A stretch of DNA of 64,000 nucleotides, taken from assembly GCA_039545295.1 (NCBI GenBank), contig BCIK01000007.1, positions 379,835 through 443,834 of the forward strand, written 5' to 3'. The position numbers and the translations under genes are program-made. This DNA comes from Udeniomyces pyricola (lineage: Eukaryota; Basidiomycota; Tremellomycetes; Cystofilobasidiales; Mrakiaceae). The notes under the pieces are model-generated. The model was not told the DNA's origin. It saw only the letters and a program-made list of their open reading frames with translations, and did no database searches. This document shows positions 12,721 through 22,933 of the stretch, in pieces (within the stretch, counting starts at the first letter, position 1; the number at the start of each line of letters is the position of its first letter).

Positions 12721-12893
12721 CCTGCAAATTTAAAGCCGATCTATTTATTTTTTCCGGCCGCACCCCTACTAAAAGTGGTCAACTTATTATAGACGGTCTA
12801 CGACCGTTTTGTCGTAAACGACAAAGCCACAACATCGGAATCCGAAAATGAGGCTGTGCAATTGCGCGAAAGGTCGTAATGACCGTCTGATGT
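12721..12893 (-). repeat. Right terminal inverted repeat
   Basis: Reverse-complement partner of 11221-11364. It too is internally palindromic: AGACGGTCTACGACC near 12791-12805 faces GGTCGTAATGACCGTCT near 12872-12888, so both ends of the element can form their own hairpin. Confidence 0.75.
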
Positions 12894-13114
12894 ATATGTA
12901 TAAGTATATCACATTCAATCACTCTGGCAAGGGAAATAAGTGATGACTAAACGATACGGCGCGGAGAAGCGCTTCCATAGAGGTCTCGATTGATTGGCGG
13001 CTTGACCCATTCCCCCCATTCTGACGCCCACCGGACATCCCCCCCAATCAACCGGCCGTCGACTGTGATCTGAGCCTAGCGTCTAACCTTCAGCTTCCAC
13101 CGGCTCTCCAAGCT

Positions 13115-16100
13115 ATGTTTCCTCCAATACCACATCATCACCCAGGCGACTACGCTTCCCCTCAATCCACTTTTTCTAACCTCTCAACAACCGATCACCT
13201 CATCTCGTCTGACCCAGCTTCCAGTCGTCACTCTACCTACCGACCCGTCCGGCCACTGCCCCTTCGGTACGACACTTCATCTCGTGGCTCTGTCTCGAGT
13301 CACGATGGCTTCCGCACTCATCGAGATCGATGGCACTCACTATCCCAGCAACCGTCGCAACCTCTACAAATCGGCGAGTCCGGTGCAGAAGCTCAGGGAG
13401 GAGGTTCGAGCGCCGCCACCAGCAACAGCAGCAGTAGCAGCAAGACGACCGCCAGTCACCATCTCAACGGCTCTGATATGCTCATGGGACCTCAAGATCG
13501 AGTCGGTCAACAACTGACCGAGCAAGAGAGGAGCACCTTGGCCGAGATCCGACGGCTGTCTCTACTCGAACTCGAAGGCCTCGGGGCCGATGTCCCCTTT
13601 CCGCTCAACTTGGCGACTCTAGCTAGCCTAGGTCTGAGCGCGATGCCGATGCTCCAGGAGTATGAGACCATGGGCGGACCCTTCCAGCAGCAGCCTGACT
13701 CCACATTGCCACAAGAGATAGATCTCACGCTAAGGGGTGCAATAGACGATGGAGTTACCCTTGCGGATCGGACGTTCGCGAGTTCCAATGCCACGTTTGC
13801 CCTCTCAGATGATGGCGGAGAGGAGGACCGGCAGGCTGAGCGCTTGGAGGAAGGCTCGTTACTTCAAGTTCCCGGGTCATCAAACTCGCCAGTCTTTTAC
13901 CATCATCGTGAACCTCATCAACGTATCCCATCGCATCCTCGAACCAACCAAACCCCATGTCGTCGTGGGTGTTGCAGCGACTATGAGAGCGCCGCCCATG
14001 TCAGCCGAATTGAGGACAACGGAGGAGGGTTCCGGCACCCAAGTCAGCTTGATCCGAGCGGTATGAAGGATTTTGCGTTAATTGAAGGGCTTGAGGAGAT
14101 GGGCGAGAGGGAGATGCAAGGGTGGAGGGATCGCGAGCTCGCGCTTGCTAGGTGCCATGACTCAAATGGAGGGTTACCGAGGGAGGTTGAGACCGGCAGC
14201 GATGGTTGGGAGGATGGGTAAGTGTTTGTTCAATAAGCCGTCAGTTGAGTTGGTCTGCGTGATCACCATGAACCAGCTCGGTAGCATCTTTGTGGTACAA
14301 GCCTGAAGAGAGAGGAACAGGACAGGCGTGCTCTGCAATCTAGTGTCGAATCCTCAAGCTAATGATCATATCACTCTTTCCCATACTTTTCTTCAGGCTT
14401 CATCCAGCTAGCACCAGCCTGCCTAAAAAGTGAGATTCTTCCAAGTCCCTTTTCATGCGATTGGAATGATGACATGTAGTAGGTGTAGGGAGAGTCTAAC
14501 CGGATGTTTCCGATTCTGCCCCCCTGGCCATGTGATCCCAACAGACGCAAAATTCCAAACAATTACGTCCTTTCCTCCTCAGGAACTTACTCCACCTCCA
14601 CTGGTCATCATTCGTCGTCCTCGGACAAGACCAACAATGCGCACAACAACCTCTCTGCTCCCCACTCATCCCTCAACTTTCCATCCTTTCCGTCTGTCCC
14701 GAAAGGCTTCATTCGCGCCCCACGCTCCTGCACGACCAACGTCCACCCTCGTCCGCCCCTCGCTCGGGCTTCGTCTGCATGCCGGGCGTTCCTCTACGCC
14801 AAGACGGTCTGGACCGAGAGGAAGCGTGCGCTTGCTTATCGGCTCTGCATTGAACCGGATGGAGGAGAAGGATGGCTTGCCTCGGAGGAAGAGAACGCCG
14901 TCGAGTTCAGTGGTGTCGTTTGGGGCAAGGGGCTGGATGACTCGGAAGGCTTGGGATTGCATCGGATGCGGAGGACACAGAAGGGTGCTGAGCGGCTGGG
15001 TGGGGGAATGGGAAGAGGTGTCAGGGAAATTTTGACAAAGGATGGACTGAGCATTACAGCCATTGTCCGGGAGGAGCTTAGTTGGTATAGTGCGGGCCGG
15101 AAAAAAGTGCTCGTGCCGGACCTCTCAGAGAAGACGTTTGACTTTCGAGTTGATTCACCTGGTGAGTAGGACTTACGGACTCAAGTGATCTTCTCCCGGT
15201 TTCTGTAGAGTCTGACTCAACATCATTCCTGTGGAATAGCCACTTGCTTTGCGCTTCGGACGCAACTTCAACTTTCCATTCTTCGCAACCGTCTAGCCAT
15301 CCTCGCTACCAATGCTGAAACGGCCGCTCTCAAGGCCAGCACTGCTCAGATCCAAGCCTCTACTGCAGCCTCAGCTTCCGCTTCCAACAACCGTTCAGTA
15401 TCCAAAGCTCAAAAGAAGAAATCTCACAATTCGCAGGTGTCGACGAGCACGAATCAAGAGCAACACCTTCCATCCGCAATCAAAACCAATGCACAGACTG
15501 ACCAGGGTGCGTCGAGGGAAGCGGATGCGTGCAAAGCGAAATCGGTCACGCCAAGAAGACAGCGACAGCAACTGGTCGAGGCGAGGGATGGGGGTGTCTC
15601 TTCGAATCGGGACGCAGCGAGTTCGTCTGGGTCGAGGAAACTCTCTAGAAAGCTTTCAGTGGAAGAAGCACCTGCTGTCGATACATCCCCAACCATACCC
15701 AAGCGGGACGACGTGATCGAGAGTGTCGAATCAGTGATGACTGAGGATAGGGCCAATGGCGGGGGAGGAGGCAAGAAAAAGACAGGCAAGAAAAAGAGGA
15801 GCGCTCTTGCTAACGCCGGCAATCCTCACCACAAGAAGAACTGTATGTCGCTCTAACCCTTTCCGTCGTTCTGTATCGTGTTTTATTGACAGAGAAGCTC
15901 TTCCCATCGTAATGTTATAGCTAATTTCTTTCATTCAATCTTCCCCCCATTCAGATGTCCCTTCTCGTCTCCTTTCCGAACAGCCTCCTCCCCCTCTCAA
16001 TCCCGCCACAATTTTCACCTCTTTCCTCTTCCCACCCCCCACCCGATTTCTGTCGGCTCAACCTAACCGACATCGCAACTATCCCATCTCTACCAACCTC

Positions 16101-16803
16101 GCCTCGTCCCCTCGATCGTCTTCTGCCTCAAACCTTGTCAACACGGCTGGTCCAACCCTCGAGGATACGTCCCCCAACGAAGAATATATCTGTGTCTTTT
16201 GCGATTACGCCCTGTTCTATGGCCCGCAAGAGAGTAGGAAGCGCATGACGGACAAGCGCAAAAAGTTGCTGTTGAGGCGCCGGCGAGCGAAAGAGCGAGC
16301 CATGGGTATCACCAAGGGCACTTCTAACTCGGGTGGTAGGAGGACGAAGAGAATCCAAAGCGTGGACAGAATAGGAGTTGAGGAGGGTGAAGATGAGGAA
16401 GGGGAGGATGAGGAAGGGGATGATGAGGAGATGAGGAGTGAGAAGGCCGAAGGACTGGATGGTGAGGATGAGTGGGATTGCGACGAGGAGACGCTGTCAA
16501 ATGGTAAATGCAAGTGAGTAAATGTGTCTGTGTGCATCATGGAGGAGAGTGGCGGTCTTGCCAGATTACGCCTCACTATCAAATTTAACAACTGACACCC
16601 CTTTTCCAACCCCCTCTTGTGTGTTTTTTTCCTTAATTCCTGCCTCATCTGCATCCACGTACTTTTGCGGAACTGGCAGACGATGCTTTGAACGCGCAGA
16701 ACGCGAACGGAAATGTCGACAGAGCCGTAAGAAGAAGGGACGGGAGAAAGCGGGCGAACCTGCAGTCGAGGACGGCACCAGCAGCACGGTCATCTCGTTC
16801 TAA
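13115..16803 (+). CDS. Conserved-looking fungal protein of unknown function with CVFC...CKRC pair
   Basis: Five exons are inferred. The N-terminal ~365 residues are low-complexity Ser/Pro/Gln with a leucine-rich patch (LAEIRRLSLLELEGLG). After an intron (about 14219-14580) comes a folded-looking domain with AFLYAKTVWTERKRALAYRL, FSGVVWGKGL, GLSITAIVREELSWYSAGRK and KTFDFRVDSPG, then a coiled Ala/Ser/Lys-rich stretch ending GKKKRSALANAGNPHHKKN. The next join gives NYVPSRLLSEQ, followed by EEYICVFCDYALFYGP and a very basic KRKKLLLRRRRAKERA helix, an acidic Glu/Asp tract, and across the last intron GKCKRCFERAERERKCRQ. The two CxxC pairs could bind one zinc ion. Joins checked: 15162/15239 region, 15841/15956 and 16514/16680 region. 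I do not recognise a named family. The basic and acidic tracts suggest a nuclear, perhaps RNA- or chromatin-associated, protein, but that is inference. Confidence 0.7.
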
Positions 16804-17830
16804 AACCGAGAAGAACGAAAGGAGATGATATCTGTTTTTTTTAATAGTCTGAAAGCCACGTTTGGGGATTTAACTTGCTTTTTTTTCTCTTTTCTTTTTT
16901 CTTTTTCTTTCTTCGTCTGACCCCCCGATGGCGCTTGTCGTTTCTTCTGTTCTCCTTCTTCCTTTGTCTCGGCTGCTTGTTTGTTGCTTCTTTGCTGTTC
17001 ATCTTGTTCGACTGTCTCTCGCTGTTTGCATCTCTTGTTCTTTAGGCTGTTCGTTCTTTTCCTTTTCTTCTGAGGGGTTTTTTATACCCGGCGTTCCCCG
17101 CTAGTCGTAATAATTGTTCCCATCCTTTCCATTTTTCCCTTTCTGTTTCTTCTTCTCACTCACTGTCTTGCGGTCAATTCGCCTCGTTTCATTCCTGCAC
17201 ACCCATTTGCACACCAACCTCTCGATCCACGTACCCTATGGCTCACATCGATCAGTAGGAACAAACTTTTAAAGAAGAAGAACACTAGCTCTAGTACTGT
17301 CAATTCATCTGCACGTCTTTGATTCATCCCTCCAATGCGTCGTTTGTTTCTTCTTCTTCTTTTGGATTTCTTGGTCGTTTTTTCTTTTGTTGCATCCTTC
17401 GTTCGATTAGGAGTATATGTATGTAGCATCGGTTTTTGTCTTCTCTTTTTTTCTTTCTTCTATATCTTGTCAATCCGTCTTGATCCTCTAATCGGATAAT
17501 GATACTAGTGGCAAATTAAATGGACGTAACCTACCTCTGACCGTACATACGTACGGACCTTTTTTCCGTCAACCGTTAGCCTACTTCGCAGAGTTCACCT
17601 TCACTCTTTATTTCTTTGCATGTATACGTGATCAGATGCCGAACCAAGTCGATCCCCCTCATCGATTTCGCGCCGTCCTCAACCCCGGATCCCCATATTC
17701 ACAAAGAGACAGACGCAAGAAGAACCCTTCCCCCCCCCCCCAAAAAAAAAGAAGATAGTGTACTTTCTTCTTCTTGGTTTTCCTTTCTTTTTCATATGCT
17801 TTGGGTTTTTTTCTTCTTTTTTTTTTTTTT
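16804..17830. other. Spacer between convergent genes
   Basis: Lies between the 3' ends of two convergent genes. It is T-rich with many CTTT/TTTC tracts, a C12A9 run at 17730-17750 and a long T run near 17817-17833. It most likely contains both 3' UTRs. No gene is supported. Confidence 0.6.
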
Positions 17831-20800
17831 TTATTCTCCCCAAACGTGCCTCGAGAACGCATGGCCACACCCTTCGGCATGACCTCCCCTCGCCAGCTCC
17901 GCGAGCGTCTGCTCGTCCTCCAACAACCGACTCGTACTCGAGCTACTTACATCCGTCCTCGGCGTTCCCGCGCCCGACGGACTCGCCGTCGAGGTTGACG
18001 ACGATGACGGTTGGCGAGCCGGGGTGATGTAACCGGAACCCGCGCCAAGTTTGGTATCTTCCCCTCGACGAAGAGGACCTCCTCGGGAATCTTCGGCGAC
18101 CGGACAAAAGACACACCAAACGTCGATTCTTTCGGGCCCCTCGACGTCGTCGGCGACGTTGACGCCAGGGGATGAAGTAGGGAAGCCACCATGGGAATTC
18201 GCAAGCGACGACGACGATGATGTCGGATGGAGTGGGTAGGTAGCGGTTGGAGGAGGTGGAAGGAGAAGATCCGTGTACCTCGATCGCCAATCGTCCGTTT
18301 CGAGGTCGATCGGGATGAGTTTCAGCAGGCTCGCAGGGGATGAAGAGGTGGTCAATTCGGACAGGTCCGAGAGGGAGGGTAAGGGATCGTGGGAAGTTGG
18401 GAAGCGGTAGAGGATGACTTTCGGGGGTGGATAGAGATGGTGGTGGGAGGATGCAGTGGAGGTTGACGGATGTTGAGAGGAGGGAGAAGAAGAAGAAGCG
18501 GCGGCGGTACCGGCTGACGATGAGGAACGAGCTCGACCTTTACCCTTGGGATGATGATGATGATGATGTGATGCGTGAGCAGCCTTGCCATTGCCCGTCA
18601 CCGTCGGAGAAGCGTTTGCGTTCGTCGTCGAGGAACCATCAGGGATGGAACTCAATCCAACACCCCCTCTCCTCTCCCATTCCCACCTTTCCGTCTCAGC
18701 CTTTCTCCTGGCACGCTCGAACCGGATCCCGACGCCTTCGATCGCCCACTTGACGAGCCGCTCAGCACCTTCTTTCCATCCGGCTTGGAACTCGTTTATC
18801 CACTGACGACGCTCGGACGCCGGCAGCGGGCGGGGGGTCTCGCCTCCCAGCGAGAGAGATCGCAAAGTTGGAATCGGGGGAAGGACGAATGCAATCGTGT
18901 TGGGTGGAGGTGCGGGACCATCGATAGCGGCGTGATGAGTAGCCGTTGTACGAGCAGAGGAAGAGCTAGCGGTAGCAGAGCCGGACGCCGCCGTCGAGGA
19001 GGATCGAATCGTGAAGGTAGACATGTTCATGGGCCGAGCTTGGCGTCGTCGACTTCGTCCTACGGTAGGATTGTACTCTTCCGTGGTCAATGCCGCCAGC
19101 TGATCGACCGCTTCGTCAATAGGTCCTCGCCTGCCTTGCCCACCTTCCTCATCATCGTCCTCGTCATTTTCGCGCTCGCCTTCTTCTCGCCATCGTCTTT
19201 CCCGCTCTCGCTTCTTGGCTTCTTCCTCTTCCCACCGCGTAATGGCTCTCTCGACTTCTCGACTTCGGCTCATCCCCGCCAACCCTCCAATTAACCTTCC
19301 GAGCTCTCGGCAGAGTTCCCGACCTTTCTCCCGCTCCCTACCAAGGAAGCCAAACAAGTTGGTGTGGTCCATGACGAGGTGCTCGAGGAAAGGGTACGTC
19401 CTCAGAAGCGAAGGCAAATGGGTATTCAGCCGAATGTTGGACGTCGACAGATCGAGGTAGCGCAGAGACGGAAACGGTTGCTGGGTCAGTGGGTGAGGGG
19501 AGATCAGATGCGTCGGGAGCGACAATGGCGTTGAGACATCCCGTTGAGGGATGCGCAGTCGAAGGTGAGTAAGAGAGCGGTTGAGGGGGGAGAGAGCCAA
19601 GGTCGTAAGGCAGGAGGTATTGAAAAAGACAATCTGTACAAGCACGCCCATCACGCATGAAACAGGATTTACGCCAGTCAGTCATCGGGCAGAGATGTTT
19701 CAGAAGATCTCACATTGAAAAATGAGCTTACTGGTTGGGCGAACACTTTGGGCTTGAGGAGTTCGATCCGGTCTGGTAGGAGCTTAAAGGGGCCATTCCC
19801 GGTATAGTTGCCCCGGCCCATGATACGCTCTCGTTCCTTGCCCCGAGCCTTGGGATCCTTGCTAACTTCGTCTTCGTCATCCGAGCCCGCGTGGGATAGC
19901 GCCGGGGTAGGTGTCTTGGAGTCCACAAGATGCAGAGGTGGGACTGCTTGCACGAGGGAGAGAAAGCGAAGCTTGAACGTCGGCGACGGATCTGAGGAAC
20001 AGGTTGAGGCGAGACGCGTGGGCCAGGATGAGAGTGCATCGAGACAGCTGTCAAAGTATTGTCCTTTGAGAAAGCTATAGTAGCTCGCTGTCGTAACATA
20101 GGGCTTGAAAGTGATGAGGATGGTTTCGAGAGAGGGCCTGGGTTTTAGAAAGGCGTCCTCGAGGTGCTGTCGAGGGGAAGGAAGAGTTGAAGCGTGGGAC
20201 GCAAGGGGTGTTTAGCAATCTTGTGAATAAAACGATATGATGGGACAGCTCCTCGGCATCCATGTTTACTAAGCGACCTCTCGAAGGGAAGAGAGCGGGT
20301 TATCAAAGTAGGGAGGGGATGATGGAGGAGGGATGGGGGCAGGGGATTAATGGTCTTCAGCTAGGCTAACTAACCTCCGGAGCCCAATTGGTTCCGATGT
20401 TCAGGCGAAGCGTGTGAAGGGCCGGCATGAGTTGAATGCAGTTATTAAGAATGTCCGCATCTCCCTTCCTATGTATTTTAGTGTACCAGCGGCAAGAAAT
20501 GATGTCGTGTGAGCAGGTCAACCGAGAAGCCTGCTTGTTCACCTTGGTCGGGAAGAGGAACGACCGACTGACCAGCTTCTCATCTCAAAGCTTCGAACGA
20601 CCTTGCCTCCGATCCACTCGCGTTCCTCTTGCTCATGTTCTTCTTCTCCTTGCTCGCCCTCGGCTTCCTTGCGAAGCTCGTAGCCGCCCTGAGCGTTAGG
20701 CTCGATGACGACGACGCTTGCACCGGCGGGGGGNTTGGGAGGGGCTTCAGACCTTCGCCCTTGATCGATCTCGCGAACTTTGCGCCAGAGGAGGGCAAGT

Positions 20801-21096
20801 TGACTGGCCCGCTTAACGACGACGTGACGCCAGAGATGGGTGACGGAGACGGGTGCGTTGGGGAAGACGCAGAGGAGGGAGAGGGTCGTCCGTTGGAGAT
20901 CGTTGGCGGGGACGTGGGAGAGGATGACATCCCAGAGCTCGACGGGAGTGTGGAGGATCAGCGCGGTCGTTGCGTTGGTCGGGATGACGGAGGCGTCATT
21001 GGTGGTGTCAGTGTGGGAATGGTCGGTCGGAGCGGTTGCATGATGAAGATTTGGAGGATGAGGGGAGGACATGGGGGAGTGGAGATGAGAAGGCAT
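17831..21096 (-). CDS. F-box / leucine-rich-repeat-like protein
   Basis: Likely substrate-recognition subunit of an SCF ubiquitin ligase. Exon 1 (from 21096) starts MPSHLHSPMSSPHPPNLH and contains an F-box-like segment, TPVELWDVILSHVPANDLQR then VSVTHLWRHVVV. Following exons give GDADILNNCIQLMPALHTLR, MDAEELSHHIVLFTRLL and QYFDSCLDALSSWPTRL. The long last exon (from about 19630) has LRR-like text: TTLALSPLNRSLTHLRLRIP, PSLRYLDLSTSNI, YPFLEHLVMDHTNLFGFLG. It continues through charged, Ser-rich and His-rich low complexity to IDVWCVFCPVAEDS and ends HAEGCGHAFSRHVWGE. One ambiguous base (20734) falls in exon 1. The whole-gene model is inferred from continuous coding-like exons; the F-box is degenerate and no target can be named. 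Confidence 0.7.
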
Positions 21097-21538
21097 GGGT
21101 TCATTATAAGTTGATGATCATCTAGTATATATGCTGTTGATCGATCAGGCGGCGATCAACACTTGGGTCCTATTTACAACCAAGTCATTATAACAAGCAT
21201 TATATATATTAGAATCCTCACAACTAAAGTTTTTATCCAGTCGTATGCAGATGATTTATTTTTCATTGTTTATTGTTTATTCTTTTTTGATTGATCCATA
21301 AATAAATCAGATATATCCACAACGAGAATCATCGATCTGCATCGTTATGCATCATCATCCTCCTCATCTGCGTCATCAGGCATCCTCCTCCTCATCTCGC
21401 TCACTCGCCCCCCAAACTCCCACATCCAACCTATCAGACACCACGTTCGTCCAACGACAACACCCCCGCTTGCCCACCATTCGCTTCTCTACTCTACTCA
21501 TCCCCCTCGCCCTCTTGTCAACTTCCGCCATCGCAACT
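21097..21538. promoter_or_regulatory. Divergent promoter region, F-box gene and I9 inhibitor
   Basis: 442-bp spacer between two divergent starts. The part near the F-box gene is A/T-rich (TATATATT near 21202-21209); the part near the inhibitor is C/T-rich and contains an in-frame upstream ATG at 21347. Confidence 0.45.
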
Positions 21539-22337
21539 ATGAGTGGTCAGCCCGACTCTCCCATCTTGACATCGGCACTCGCTCCGGTCCTGGCCTCTCC
21601 CCCTCTCTCCAAACCCTTGCTTACTGAGCTCCGTCCGCCTCTCTTCCTGACCTCTTGATCATCCATCCATCAGATAAAAACTACATCATCACCTTTACCA
21701 AGGTCAGCTCACACATCCACCGCTACATTGCATCAATCCCTCGGGTACATAAAACTCATGACGAGCACCTATGTCCTTGATATCTTTCCCAACGCTCTCT
21801 ATACAACAGTCCGCCGACAAGAGTGCCATTGACTCGCTCCACAAGGACATTGAGTCCCAAGGGTAGGTCGACTCAATCAGCCAACACTCATCTCTGGATG
21901 TCTAAGGAACATGCTCACACTAATCCTTCACACTGATCCTTTACACGCTATCCCACACACAGGAGCAAGGTTCACAAGCACCAGGACTCACGTGAGCCCC
22001 CCCCCCCCTTGCCCTTCCTTTCTCACAGCATTCCTCATTGGCCGTATCAAACATCGATGCATATTAACGGGTGTTCCGCATTTTGCTTTCCACCCAGCCA
22101 TCATGAAGTACTCGGTCGCAACTCTTCCTGAGAACCTCTTCACCTCCCTCCAAGGCAACGACATCGTCGAGTCCGTCGGTGCGTTGCTGATGTTTATCCA
22201 GCTTGCAGCTTGGCCTACCGTTTCTGCCTTGTGTCGGTCAGGTTCTGATCTTTTTGGTGTCCCTTCTATGCATGCTTCGCCTCCATACAGAGGAGGACCA
22301 GACCATCAGCGTCAACCCTATCCCCGCCAGTCACTAA
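21539..22337 (+). CDS. Small I9-type proteinase inhibitor (Pbi2/POIA1-like)
   Basis: Short cytosolic-type inhibitor with the fold of a subtilisin propeptide (inhibitor I9 family), related to yeast proteinase B inhibitor 2, which acts on vacuolar serine protease and in vacuole fusion. Five exons give about 81 residues. ATGAGTG (21539-21545) joins 21674 to give MSDKNYIITFTK; then SADKSAIDSLHKDIESQG, SKVHKHQDS, PIMKYSVATLPENLF, TSLQGNDIVESV and EEDQTISVNPIPASH-stop. All joins were checked in frame. The IVESVEED motif matches the conserved C-terminal strand of the family. The first donor, GTCAGC, is weaker than its neighbours. An ATG 64 codons upstream is in frame and would add a hydrophobic stretch; see findings. 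No protease gene lies nearby. Confidence 0.85.
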
Positions 22338-22933
22338 GCGTACCCCACTCCTGGTGTCCCACTTTCATTCGCTTTCCTTGCGATTACTTCCGGCTTGACT
22401 TGCCTCGTCCTCATACTCTGTAGCCTTGTCTTCTCGATTTTATGTCTAGGATCTAATCGTATCGTTTGATTTGCACATGTCTCCCATGATGTTACACGCT
22501 CTTGTGAGGAGAATTCATATCGTGCGGAAAATAAATATTTCCGCCAAACTCGTCGTCCTCCAGCTCCGCCGAAGGTCAATGATCGAATGATCACTGATCT
22601 GGTTCCTCGCATGCATCTGCACTATGCCTCTCCCGCGACTGGGCATCGCGGCATCCTTGGCTGAATACTCAATGCAATAATAATACACCCGTTTCTCACC
22701 ATGTTCGGTATTGGACGACGAATGAAGGATTGGCAAAAGGCACCTTTCCCTTAGCTTGCAACCTCCTTATCTCTTCAATCTCTACCCACACTTATCAACC
22801 TCATCCGCGGGATGCGCTCTCATCACCTTCAACACGGTTGCCAACGCTTCTGCTCACCTCGCATCTTGATCTCGATCATCACACCCACCAGCACCTCCCA
22901 ACTTCTTACAACTCAGATCCAAACATCTTGGCC
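22338..22933. promoter_or_regulatory. DUR3 promoter with paired GATA-factor sites
   Basis: 596-bp spacer upstream of the urea-transporter start. GATAAG occurs twice on the minus strand (CTTATC at 22766-22771 and 22791-22796), 25 bp apart and about 140-170 bp before the ATG. This matches the binding consensus of fungal nitrogen-regulatory GATA factors. Occupancy is inference. Confidence 0.45.

Larger units (their letters stand above)
11221..12893. mobile_element. TIR-bounded, probably non-autonomous DNA element (1.67 kb)
   Basis: The ends are inverted repeats of each other: ACATCAGACG at 11221-11230 and its complement at 12884-12893. Similarity continues inward for about 144 bp on the left and 173 bp on the right, the difference being mostly an indel of about 25 bp. 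The best-conserved block is GACCACTTTTAGTA followed by a GGGTGCG-type run and AGATCGGCTT (left 11311-11352; reverse complement at right 12734-12780). No transposase, integrase or reverse transcriptase motif is visible between the ends, so it would need enzymes in trans. The interior holds three 174-bp units. No clear target-site duplication is seen in the ten bases on either side. The superfamily is not assigned; long degenerate TIRs would fit a Mutator-like or foldback-type element. Confidence 0.72.

Noticed and set aside
18575..19294. 239-codon plus-strand ORF opposite the F-box gene
   Set aside because: Antisense shadow of the long, well-supported minus-strand exon.
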